Positions 1 to 10,692 of a stretch of 64,000 nt of DNA are shown here, piece after piece. The stretch comes from Hirundichthys speculiger. Lineage: Eukaryota; Chordata; Actinopteri; Beloniformes; Exocoetidae. Both the position numbers and the translations under genes were made by a program. The stretch is from assembly GCA_018398805.1 (NCBI GenBank), contig JAGFBZ010002039.1, positions 186,001 through 250,000 of the forward strand, written 5' to 3'. Below the pieces are notes generated by a model. It saw only the letters and a program-made list of their open reading frames with translations, had not been told where the DNA came from and made no database searches. How positions within the stretch are numbered: the first letter of the stretch is position 1; each line of letters opens with the position of its first letter.

Positions 1-696
1 ACTCTCAAACTGTAGACTCACTGAGTCTAAAAGCAACACAGATGATAAAACATGTACATACAGATACGTCATTAGATACACAAATACAAACATACATATA
101 CAGTCACATAAAAGAGAAAGCAGACTGTTTTTCAGTTTTAAGGTTCGTACTTTACAAGGTCTTAAAACATGGTAAAATCAGCGTCAGATGAAAACAATAC
201 TGGCTTTCCTGTTCTTGAGTATAACCAATGATGTATTCCTTTCATACCTTCTGTAGTTACTATCATGGAGGTGTTTCTTGACTGTAGATTTTTACAATGA
301 TATGCCTTCCTTCTCCAGAGTATTCTTGACTTCTCTTGATGTTGTGAAGGGGATTCTCTTCACCAGGGAAAAGACTCTGGATTCATACACTTGAAGTTCT
401 TTTCAAAGTAGTTTGATGTTGTCGAGCTCAGCAGCACTTTGCTCCTATTTATGAATGTTGTTTTGGCTGCAGCTAAGGTTTTTTTCTCTCTCTCCTACAC
501 ATTTAGGTTGTTTTCTTTCAACCTAATAAGGGTTTTCTTCACTTGCATTAGTATCTCTTTGGACTTCATATTGGTTACTTCAGTCAAACAGCTGCCAAAT
601 GCCAACTTCAGCACCCAATATCAATTTCAGACCTTTTATCTGCTTCACTGATCTATACTGTAAGTATTGAGGGATGGGACCACACTTGGGACCACA

Positions 697-815
697 CTAG
701 GGATGGAACGGTTACCGGTATTATGGTAAAGCATGGTAAAATTGTGACTGTGTCTCGCATGAATATGTAGCTTGTAACATTGGTATCGTAACGTAATCAA
801 CATAATAGCTTATTA
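697..815 (-). mobile_element. Degraded hAT end, same family as 22113-22803
   Basis: Begins TAGGGATGGAACGGTTACCG, the reverse complement of the right end at 22803, and continues with GAATATGTAGCTTGTAACAT as in that copy, with an internal deletion. The other end was not located; 816-1748 is AT-rich with no other recognisable feature. Confidence 0.6.
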
Positions 816-1748
816 ACTAGTAAAATGACAGGCTTTTGAAACAACAACTGTAGTTAGAAAAAATCATTTTTTACTTACAGCCTTACGTTGTGGTGGCATA
901 GATCCAGGTTTTAAGCACAACTTATAAACTACTGTGGGCACCGTAATTTGAACAGTCATTTTGATGATCAAATCACACAAGTTAAGTTGAGTTACACTTT
1001 GCTGGTGGTGTTCCGAAAATAAATGATTATTAAATTAATCATTTCATCCACAAAATTTGAATCCACAATGATTTGAATTAGAGTGGCTGTAACATATAAG
1101 AGATCAAACCAACAACTTAAGGCAAATGGTAATTTTTTTTGGAGAATAGTGCACCTCTCCCACTGTCAGCTGTTTATTTCAGACATGAGTGTTACCCCGA
1201 TGAACTGAACTGGTGATGTTCCCTGAAGAGCTGACATTTGGAAATGTGAGGTCAATCTGATAAATTGTTCTGGGGAATAATTTTCCTTTTTCTTGGGAAA
1301 TATGGAGTTTTGCTTTCTTCATTACAGCAATTTCCCTGAAGAGAAGCATTACAGCTTCACAGCTCTAAACACAGCATCTTGTCTGTTACAGTGGCCAATA
1401 AAAACTTGCATCATTACTGAAATAATTACATATGTTACACATCTTAAGTATGAATAAAACTAAGCATCCAATGGTATCATTTGTTCTAATAGAGATAGGA
1501 TTCATATTCAGTTAGACTGAACCCACCAAAAACGTTTCATAGACAACAGTACAGTAATGTGCAAACGCCTTTAGTTGGCCATTTAATTAGTTGGCTGATT
1601 ATTGGGCATTTTTAATAATCACCATCAGTCAATGAAAAACCCATACTAATCGACTTCTACTCAGCATGGACAGAAAATAAAACCACACAATATTCAGAAC
1701 AAAATGACTCTTCAAGCGAAGGTTAGTATTGAGTGTGAGCTCAGAACC

Positions 1749-1850
1749 AGAATCAGAATCAATCAGAACCAAATTTATTGTCGCCACTGAGCCAGCGTCC
1801 CAACACAGCAGAATTTGACTTCCCAGTTCACCGTCCAAGAGAAACATACA
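1749..1850 (-). repeat. LINE 3'-tail-like fragment
   Basis: Repeated AATCAGAA units followed by CCAAATTTATTG and, further on, GAATTTGACTTC resemble the reverse complement of a common teleost LINE 3' end. It lies just left of Harbinger copy 1. The family was not identified. Confidence 0.4.
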
Positions 1851-2080
1851 AAAACATCACAACATATGGACAGGAGTCAACGGTGCTTGGGTCAGCGCTA
1901 TAAGGGCCTGATTTACTAAGATCCTAAATAAAGAGTACTAAATTGCGTGTGCACTGAAAAAGTTTGTGCGTGCTGTTGTTGTGTGTTTTGCGGGTGATCA
2001 ACTAAGAATGCTCGCGCAATTGATAACGGGTGCAAACCGCAGTATTTAAATGAGGTGTTGCGTGTCTTACGGTTTGCGCC

Positions 2081-2443
2081 ATGGAGAGTCTGGATGGAAA
2101 GCAGGATAGACGCAAGCGCAAAATGAAATTTGACGAGTTGGAGTTAGAGATATTAGTGGAAGAGGCAAATAAACACATTCATGAACTACAGCAAAGAAAT
2201 TTAAACATTACCAAAAGAAACGCAATATGGGAGAAAATCTGCGATAGAATAAATGCAGTTGGTAAAACAAAAAGAATGGCAGATGAGGTTAAAAGAAGGT
2301 GGCAAGATATAAGACAAAGAACTAAAGAAAAAGTGGCCTTTAACAAGACAGGTGGAGGGCCTGCGGAAGAGATGCCTGCGGAAGAGATGCCTCTAACCAG
2401 CAGGTGCAGCTCACCTTCTGGAGCCAACTGCAGAACAAGGTAG
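2081..2443 (+). CDS. Harbinger Myb/SANT-like DNA-binding ORF, copy 1
   Basis: A 120-codon open frame begins MESLDGKQDRRKRKMKF. The pattern FDELELEILVEEANKH, then IWEKICDRINAVGKTKRMAD, then KRRWQDIRQRTKEK matches the trihelix Myb/SANT-like domain (Myb_DNA-bind_5 type) found in the accessory protein of Harbinger elements. In reconstructed Harbinger elements that protein binds the transposon ends and carries the transposase into the nucleus (family knowledge). The stop falls right after AACAAG|GTAGGC, a good splice donor, so the ORF is probably a first exon whose stop is intronic. A PAEEMP unit is repeated twice near the end. Expression is not shown. Confidence 0.8.
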   Translation: MESLDGKQDRRKRKMKFDELELEILVEEANKHIHELQQRNLNITKRNAIWEKICDRINAVGKTKRMADEVKRRWQDIRQRTKEKVAFNKTGGGPAEEMPAEEMPLTSRCSSPSGANCRTR

Positions 2444-2524
2444 GCGCACAATAAGAAACACTTTTTTCTCCATGAAAACACGTGATTTATTTATTATCAT
2501 AAATAAAAAAATGAATGTGCCTCC

Positions 2525-3388
2525 CAGTGTTTCCACTAGAAAAAATTGGCACCGGACAATGTGACCGGCAGGTTTTCAATTTACCGGACAAATATTTGAA
2601 ATTCCGCTCACATAGGCTATATGAATTTATTGAGGTTAAAAATAAATCATATGCAGTAGTACGATATCAATGCAAGTCATTTAATAGTGTTTTTATTAAA
2701 AAACAGGCTATTTCAAATAAAATAAGTCCCGTCAATTGACTCACGAGCGTAACTTAAAAAAATAAATAAATAAATATTGCGCTCTTGCGCTCTTCTGACT
2801 CCGCTGCGCTGTTAATGCGGTTCTGCAGAGGGAAACCTCTCTCTGCTGGCACACTGGAGACAGGGATCAGCAGGCTATCTGGGCCAGTTGAGCCACTCGG
2901 GGTAGATTTCACTGAAATCCCCGATGAGAACTTCACAGGCCGTTGAGAAGTTCAAGCCTCCATAACCGCGGAGCGCTGTCATTACGGAGATGCGTCTCTG
3001 CGCGCACCTGTGGCATCAATGAGTGGAGCTGTGGCTGGAGCCGACTCGTCCTCACACACTACTCATTTGTAAAAAAAAAGTATATGTTTTTTCATAAAAT
3101 CCATCCATCCATCCATCCATTAGCTTCCGCTTATCTGAAGTCGGGTCGCGGGGCCAGCAGCTTCAGCAGAGACGTCCAGATCCCCCGGCCGCTTCCACCA
3201 GCTCCTCTGGGAGAATCCCGAGGCGTTTTTCATAAAATGATGTGGAAATAACCCATTTTATTACAACTGAAATTGTGCTTGGGAGGAGTATTTTCACCGG
3301 ACATTTTGACCGGAGAGATTATAAAATCCCGGACTTCCGCATATTTTACCAGACAAAGTCCAGCAATTACCAGACAACGGAAACCCTG
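2525..3388. mobile_element. hAT element nested in Harbinger copy 1
   Basis: The ends are CAGTGTTTCC and GGAAACCCTG (inverted repeat with one mismatch), flanked by the 8-bp duplication GTGCCTCC (2517-2524 and 3389-3396). These are hAT characteristics. The interior has repeated ACCGGACA/GACCGG motifs near both ends and no intact transposase. A widespread teleost repeat fragment beginning with CATC units (3100-3225) lies inside it. Harbinger copy 2 has this site empty. Confidence 0.88.
3100..3225 (+). repeat. CATC microsatellite plus fragment of a widespread teleost repeat
   Basis: Five CATC units lead into sequence with CGGGTCGCGGGGCCAGCAGC and GGGAGAATCCCGAGGCG motifs, which I recognise as a repeat found throughout teleost genomes. 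The class is uncertain. It sits inside the nested hAT and is shared with the hAT in Harbinger copy 3 (46045-46152), so it was already present in their common source. Confidence 0.6.
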
Positions 3389-3555
3389 GTGCCTCCTGTG
3401 GCAACCTTTTGCTGAATAATACTCGATTTAACATTCAAATAAAATATTTCTCCTTTTGCATGTGCAAACAAATTTACACGAGTCCGAAAGACTCTCTCTC
3501 TGCGTATTCTTTGATTTTGGCGATGTCGCCTCCTTGCCACAATAACAGCAGCCAT
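3367..3555 (-). pseudogene. Harbinger transposase N-terminal stub, copy 1
   Basis: It starts MAAVIVARRRHRQ and continues RIRRERVFRTRVNLF, an arginine-rich start like that of Harbinger transposases. It then diverges through a deletion and runs into the nested hAT end. It converges with the Myb-like ORF. No catalytic DDE residues remain. Confidence 0.7.
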
Positions 3556-4758
3556 CGGTGCGTAATGCTGGGCACATTAGCACCTTCCTTTCGAACGTAC
3601 TAAATACAGACGCAATCACAATCCCCGCAATTACTTTCAGGGTTGGTAAATCTCATTGCGTGTGGTAAATGAACCTATTTGCATTTTCCCCTCCCAGTAT
3701 TTAGCGCTTTCTGGCGGGTACGCCCCATATTGATTATTCATCAGGGCAAAAGTGCTAAATGAACAGCGTGTGCTATTTTCCTCATTTGAGAGGCGCAGTC
3801 CTCTTTGCACGCGGTTAGTAGATCAGCTTGCACATTGGTTTGCGGGTGATGTCAAGTTTGCACACGTTTTTACGCACGCAAACCTTTAGTAAATCAGGCC
3901 CTAAGAGCGCTTCAATTTTAGCAGAAGAAAATATGATCACATAACCAAGCACAGTCAGTCACTCTTTTCAAGGACATTGACCCATCCAGGTGATATATAT
4001 CATTTCATTTGGATTCCATTCTATTTAGGGTTAAGTTTATTTTCTCTTTGGATCTTAAAGAGACTGTGAAATAAATATGGATGTTAAGAAAATGTTGAGA
4101 AAACACCAAGACTCAGGGTGTCTAGACTTTTGCAGGGTGCTTTATGTCCAGCCTGGAAGCTTAAAAACAGTGGAATTCACTCACACCACTATTATGTTTA
4201 TATTTAGTCATGATCCAAAAGTAGCTTTGGCAAACTACACTGACAAAGTAACAACACTGAGTCAAACATGCATTTTGCTGTTTGTAAGGTTTTTTTTTTC
4301 TGTTTACCTGGATAAAATTAATGTGTTGTAATGTAAATTGTCTCTTCTGATTTTGTGTGCACTGCTGCAACAAAAGACACACTTTCTGACAGGGATAATG
4401 ACTTTAAGACACCTGCAGGGGTCAAACCCATTGATGTTTTCTAATGAATTACATTAAAACTCAGGAAACAGCAGATTATAAAAACCAAGAAGAGTATAAA
4501 CTCTGTTTTGAATCCCAGTTGTCTCAGGAAACGCTTCTAGCGTAAAACCTGTGCCAGATCAATCATGAGGATCACACCGCTGTGATGCTGTAACCCCTAA
4601 CCCAGATTCCAGAAATGAGCGTGCCATTACTGGCACCAAGACATGATGTTAAACACAGTTCCAAGAATTATCCAGCTCACGAATTAACCTGCGGTTAGCA
4701 AAAACACATAATCATAATGTGTAATTTTTCCCTTCTCGAATTAATTTATCTTTCATTT

Positions 4759-5858
4759 TAGGGATGCACGATAACTGTTTTTTAAAACCGATACAGATAA
4801 CCGATAACTTTCAGCTCCTGAAGACCGATAACCAATAACACACACATATACCTAAGATCATTACATCAATACTATGAACAAAATCAAAAATAGTTTGGAC
4901 TCTTTAAATGAACAGATACTTATTTTTTCCATTGAAAAACTATTGGCAAGCCTCTCAAACATTTTCATAAAGCTATCCAAACAAACCTATTTGATATCTC
5001 ACATCAACTTAAATAGGTGCATGACTTGCTGATATAAAAAAAATAAAGGCTCCTTGAACTGATGGAAATACATGCATCAAAATTACAAACTGAAAAGGAT
5101 TTACATTTAAAAGATTTTGACTTGTGGTTCCATTTAAATTAATACCTTTAATTAAAGTCAATGAGGTTCAGGGATTTTTTTTTTTTTTTTTTTTTAATCT
5201 CATGGAAGCTTTAGATGAGAGAGATGAGGGGAGGGGAGAGGAGGGGAGGCGTGCTGATGGCTTGCGCACCTTAACATTAGCTCGCGTTAGCGCGATTTCA
5301 AAACTCCATGGAAGCGATTGTTATGTTGTAGGTGGCTGATCAGGTTTGACGTTTTAAGCTTGTGCTTGTGCTTCCCTCCTCGTATAATTAGCTTGGAGCA
5401 TTTGTCACAAATAACCACCAAACTATCTTCTTCTGAAACTTTAACGAAGTTCCATACCATCGCCGCCATGTTTGTTGTGATCAGCACGCTGTGCTGCAGG
5501 CTGCAGTCAAGGTCTAACGTAAATTCTGACGTTCCCTCTTTCAGCCTTTTCTATTTTTATTTTTTATTTTTTATGTGTAACATGAAGGGAGATACTGCAA
5601 ATATTGATTCAAGTTAGCAACTAATAAAATTATGACCGACTTAACAAGTTGTTTTCTAGCATGAGGGGGTATTCTTGATTTTCCTGATTGAGAAGTCGTT
5701 TCTCTGATTATGCTGATGTTACTTGACTCAGAGGGAGTGAGGCACTGCCGTGTTGACAAAAATATATATGTTATCAGGGCAATTTGTCGTGATATCGGAC
5801 TTATCGGAATGACGTCATAATTTCCTGTTATCGGCCCGATAGTTATCGTGCGCCCCTA
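4759..5858 (-). mobile_element. hAT element with BED-finger remnant
   Basis: The ends are TAGGGATGCACGATAAC and GTTATCGTGCGCCCCTA, flanked by the perfect 8-bp duplication TTTCATTT (4751-4758 and 5859-5866). At 1100 bp it is too short for a complete transposase. A minus-strand BED zinc-finger coding fragment remains (5487-5287). Parts of the same family recur at 29277-29373 and, inverted, at about 29999-30137. Confidence 0.9.
5287..5487 (-). pseudogene. BED zinc-finger fragment of hAT transposase
   Basis: The frame contains VWNFVKVSEEDS, CDKC, then LKTSNLISHLQHN and a later His: the aromatic and C2/H-type layout of a BED finger, the DNA-binding N-terminus of many hAT transposases. The rest of the transposase is missing. 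Confidence 0.75.
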
Positions 5859-5866
5859 TTTCATTT

Positions 5867-7153
5867 GACTGGAGACAGCACATCCTGTTTGCAGTCTCAG
5901 TACGAGGCTGTTCATTGATCTGGTCTTTGCTTTATCCAAGTGGTTTTCTGGCCAACTGTTGGGTCTGTTCTACTCTGTGCCTTCATCTCCATCTGCGTTT
6001 TTGGCGACTCAAGTGTATATACGTAGGTTTTCACGGGAAAACAGTCACAATTTCGAGTCCCATATTATTGCTATTACTGGGTTACTACATGGTGCAAATT
6101 TTCAACTTTTCCAAAACGTAATGGGTTTTTATAAAATTTCAAAACCTTTCCAAGCCTGGAAATTCCCATTTCAAATCCCATGACTTTTCCGTATTTTTTC
6201 AAACCATACTAACCCTGCAAAGAACATTGTCGATCCATAAAATGAAATTATCACAACACACCCATCATTTTTAACATCTTTTTTCCTCATTTTTCTTCTT
6301 ACTGGCTTCTCCTAGAACTGTATAATTCATGTGCTTATCAAAGACCTTGTACATTGGCACAAGTACACTATTGTGATAAGATTCTGCAAAAAATGGCCTC
6401 AACCAGCTTCTGAGAGTGGTGGGCACCAACATGGATAAATGTTTTCAGTGACTCATGAACATAGCAGTGATTTAAGTCATAGAGAATTGTCAAGTATCTG
6501 GTAAGAGTCTACTGTGTTGGTCACTTCCACATTTGTTAACTGAAGAGGCTGGTGGAAGAGACTTATCAAAAGTGAAATATAAGTGGGGAAAGAGAGCTGG
6601 AGAGAAGCAGCTATTAATTTGGTGTATTTTTTAGTTTAATTTACTGAAAAAGAAGGACACAAAACATACAAGTTGGCCAAAATTCAATATCTGATGGATG
6701 TAATCTTTGGGCTCAAGCAGCACTGCATTCAAACAGATATGATTCTGTAACGGAAATCACTGCGTGGGGTCACAGTTGCTGTGGTCTCTACAAATGCAGT
6801 TTTAAACAAAGAAGTCATATGTGAAAGAGATTGAGAAATACCATCATCTTCTCTGAGCCAAAGCTAATTTAAAATGGACAGAAGCAAAGTGGAAAACTGC
6901 AATTATCTTAGTTGATTTAAATTTGCAATTCTCTTTTTACACTATAGTTACAACTGTAGTCAACTGCATAAAGTTACTGTATCAACAATGACAGATAGCA
7001 CAGACTGCAGACTGTGTGCTCCACTGGCTTTGTTTTTTAGTCTCTTAACCTTTGTTAGCCTCAAAACACTGATCATGCTCAGCAGAATGATTCCATGTTA
7101 CGTGTTTCAAATGTCTTGGTACTTGTTGCTTTGAGTTTTTTCTGTCCTTAAAA
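5867..7153. other. Non-coding DNA, nothing recognised
   Basis: AT-rich sequence between two hAT elements, presumably UBE2F intron. No exon of the missing UBE2F C-terminus and no transposon end was recognised. Confidence 0.4.
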
Positions 7154-7161
7154 GACTAAAC

Positions 7162-7548
7162 CAGTGATTCCCAAATTGTGGGCCGCGGCCCCCTGGTGAG
7201 CTGTTGTGGTACTGCAGGTGGGCCGTGAGAGGTCATTAAAATTAAACAAATATGTTTTAAATTTTCAAACTTTTTAAAATAGGTTTTTAACTTCTGTAGA
7301 ATATTCATGACATGGTTTAAAAAAAAAACATCAAGAAGTATTAAAATAAGCCAGGTAAGTGTTATTTTACTGAAATCATAACTAAATATAACAAGTGTCA
7401 CCTTATTTGTTGACCCATTACATTAATATCGGAAGATAGCTTCTAGTCCTGAATGTTGATCACAGTTGTAATTAAAGGTTTTGGTGGGCCACGGAGATTT
7501 TTCTCATTTCAAATTGGGCCTCGGTATTCTGAAGTTTGGGAATGGCTG
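7162..7548. mobile_element. Short hAT (Charlie-like) MITE
   Basis: Starts CAGTGATTCCCAAATTGTGG and ends GTTTGGGAATGGCTG. The perfect 8-bp duplication GACTAAAC lies on both sides (7154-7161 and 7549-7556). The TTCCCAAA terminal motif and GGGCC-rich subterminal stretch are like those of Charlie-type hATs. At 387 bp it has no coding capacity. Confidence 0.88.
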
Positions 7549-8255
7549 GACTAAACTATTGACTTAACAAGGGTGAAAAACTTCTACATCACGCTCCCCA
7601 GAAGCTGGATTATAATAACATGCTTACTGATGGGAGAAAAAAAATCTCTATTCAGATTTATAAGTTGATGTATTTACTGGCCTTTCTCATTCTACACAGT
7701 TGAAAGCAGCCTCAGCTTTGTTGAAACTGGTACAAATATCACAATAACATTGGTTTTTGTTTTATTATCATTTTAAATGCTAAATCCTGGAACATCTCAT
7801 TTAACTTTCAAACGTTCCTCTGGATGCAGGAGAAAGCTCTACCATGATAAAAGCAACAAAAGCAAAGCGACAACATTTTAAAAAGCAATTAAACAAAGCA
7901 ACAAAATGAGCAGGCTGAGTGACGTGCACCAGTGGTGCTCTGGGCCATGCAGTCTTATTGCATCAAAACCACCCCCTGTTCTATGTTTGGTTATGACTGG
8001 AAAGCCCCAGGCAAGGCTATGTGAAAGTCTTCTTTTAACAGAAGGTGTGCCAGATACAGTCTGTCAGACAGACAAACAAAAAACAGGCTGTGAGATTTTA
8101 CTGGCTCTCAAACAAAAACAGACACTCTGGCTTGAGTCTGTGTAGAAAGTATGAATGGAAAAACAAAGGCAAAAGAGGTGAGCAGACAAATGCACACATA
8201 TCACAGTTTTTCTTTAAAAAAAAAAAAATTTAAGGGAAATTACTTGATTACTCAC

Positions 8256-8323
8256 CACCATATTATAGGCTTCAGGGACATCTATTTCAAACTGAAATCT
8301 TCCACTTTGGTAGTAACCCTCAT
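8256..8323 (-). CDS. ube2f: UBE2F coding exon 4
   Basis: A 68-nt exon between a TTTTTTCAG acceptor and a GTGAGTAA donor. It encodes (D)[14 protein letters not shown] then VPEAYNMV, the beta-strand block before the PPK of the E2 fold. It ends exactly on a codon, so the next exon should begin with PPK. No continuation was found between here and base 1. Confidence 0.94.
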
Positions 8324-10646
8324 CTGAAAAAAGAAGGTGAGAAAGAAGATAATCAACAACAAGTAACCATCAATATGTTCATGACATAACAAATCTGTTA
8401 ATTAAATATGTAGAGACAAGTAATGTATTTTTATTTTTTTAATATTAATTTTGGCTCAACTGACCATTCTTTCTCTGAAACACAGATGACACCGTTCTTC
8501 TCTCGCATAGCCTTCAAAGCCTTTGAAAGGCTTGTTAAGACAAGGCTCTGTTTGAAAATCGTCTTTTATTAGATGAATGGCAATTGCTTTTCTGCTGCCA
8601 CCTTATGAGGCCTTATGGTTTTAAAAGGCTACCTTACTAACAGGGATCAGACGAGGAGACGCTGAGCTGGTATGAACTTTCACAGTAAGACTGCCACTCT
8701 TGACTACTTCCAATTAAAGTTCAGAATTTAAGACTAAAGCAAGGTTAAAAATACTTGGTAATTGGCCATGTAATGATCTTACTGAATGTGCGCATCTCTA
8801 ATGGGCTACTCTGCCTGAGAAGTTAGAACCCATCAGCTTTGTATCTTCTCAAAATACCCTTTCAGATGAAATATAGACTTCATCACAATATATACGAACA
8901 TAGTCACAACATAGAATTAGAAAACTGTCCACCACACTGCACATCAATTATGCATAAAACAGCTGCAAGAGCAGCATTGTCAATAGCTGTTTTAATCAAG
9001 AACATTAAAATGAATATCAAGACAACACATTGATCTTGCTTTGTTACCCAAACACAACTATTTCAGGACAGAAATTCATACAAGGGCCACTGAAACGGAA
9101 CCCAATTACAGGCAAAGTAACAAACCCAGATGTATAATTATATAGGTCTGCACGAAGAATGTAAATGTGGTATGAGAGCTATGAAAGACAAAGAAAAAAA
9201 AAAACAATACGTGGGCTAAAGAGGTCCAGTTTGAACATGTGCTGCTGCAAGAAATAAAGAAAGAAATGTCTTAATGACCAAAATTAAAGGGAGGATGGAT
9301 GGCTGCAGGGAGAGCAAGAGAAAAGAGGAAGAACAACAAGAAAAAGGCAGACACGGAAAATCAACTGTATAACAGCTGCAGTCAGAGGACATAAATAATT
9401 CATTTCTGTCTTCATGTCTTCAGTACACAGGCACGGTCAGTCTTTGCTGTAAAAAAAAAACAAAACTAAAAGCTTAAGGCACATATAACTAACAGATACA
9501 TTCCAGCATCTACAGCTCAAAAATTTGGGGCTTAAGAAAAGAAAATATTTCATGACGTTCAAACAAGTTAGTTATCAAAGTTTTATCCAGAAACACAAAC
9601 AGATGGTTGACTGGTGGTTCTAAACTGTCAATTAGAGTGAGAGTGAGCAATGATATGCTCCCCATTCGCTACCACTACCCTGAAGACAATATCCTCGAAG
9701 GACAGATGGAAAGCTTATTGCCTCCTGGATGGTGTGCATATTCCCCCAAGACGTTTAACTTTACATGGCCCATAGATTCCTCACAGGTTGGTCTGCTTGT
9801 TGAGTTCAACAGCTCTGACAACCTGATTACAGCACAGACGTCATGTTATAAAACCACTACCTGCCCAAACCAATTTGTGAAATTCAAGACCTGATTAGTA
9901 TTAAAAGAAATACATCAATTGTAGAGCTCCGAATGACATGTATAGCTGCACAGACAAGAAAGGAAGGTCCATGTGAAGGGGAAACACAGTTCCACTGGAG
10001 TGAAAAACACTGCTACAAGAAATAAATCTACAGAGGAGCTCGTCATTTCCTTCCATTTTTTTTTACAACACAAGTCTGTCCAATTGTATATTTTATTTAT
10101 ATTTTGTAAGGAATTATGGAACACTAAAACAGAGGGACTTAGAAACAGAGACAAGACTCTCCAAGAGCTTTGTAGTGAGATGCTGAAGGAAAATATTGGT
10201 GGTATTTGTGGAACAAATAGTGCACTACAGAGTAGGGCTCAGCATTTAATTGAAACTTAATCAAAACCAACATTCAGAGCCTATAACCAACGTAATCTCC
10301 CCCATGTCAATTTTTTTTTTTTCTTAATATTCATGAATACTTTTTGAGATCTCTGGCATTCTGGCTCACTTTAAATTGAGCGACAAGGTGGCAAATAAAG
10401 TCCTTCTCCATCTTATTTATTACTCGATAGGATTTATTTTGTTTTGTTTTGTTGTTTTTAAACTATCAAACAAGTAATTTTCCATCCAAAGCACATCTTT
10501 TGCACACTTCTTGGTCAGCCTCACACACATCAATAAATTATTTGCTCTCATGCTTCTCCCTGTGAGAGACATGTCCACTACCCTCTCTGGTGGAGCATGT
10601 GCGCACAGCTCTCGGTCAAATGCATGTGGACCTCAATCATTCAGTG

Positions 10647-10692
<46 letters not shown>

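Larger units (their letters stand above)
1904..3901 (+). mobile_element. PIF/Harbinger element, copy 1 (with nested hAT)
   Basis: The element begins GGGCCTGATTTACTAA and ends with its reverse complement, flanked by TAA on both sides (1901-1903 and 3902-3904). A 3-bp TWA duplication is the PIF/Harbinger signature. A subterminal motif TTTGCGGGTGAT occurs near both ends in the same orientation. Inside are a plus-strand Myb/SANT-like ORF (2081-2443), a nested hAT (2525-3388) and a minus-strand stub of the transposase (ATG at 3555). Most of the transposase is missing, so it is non-autonomous. Compared with copies 2 and 3 it lacks ~60 bp within the stub. Confidence 0.9.

Noticed and set aside
1..8255. 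Remaining UBE2F exons (HPN motif, active-site Cys)
   Set aside because: Minus strand was read for WHPN- and GWAPT-type coding sequence and none was found; they should lie outside the window.
9607..9894. 95-codon ORF ([16 protein letters not shown] start)
   Set aside because: No domain recognised, no splice sites or second copy; likely chance ORF in an intron, though I cannot exclude an old transposon remnant.
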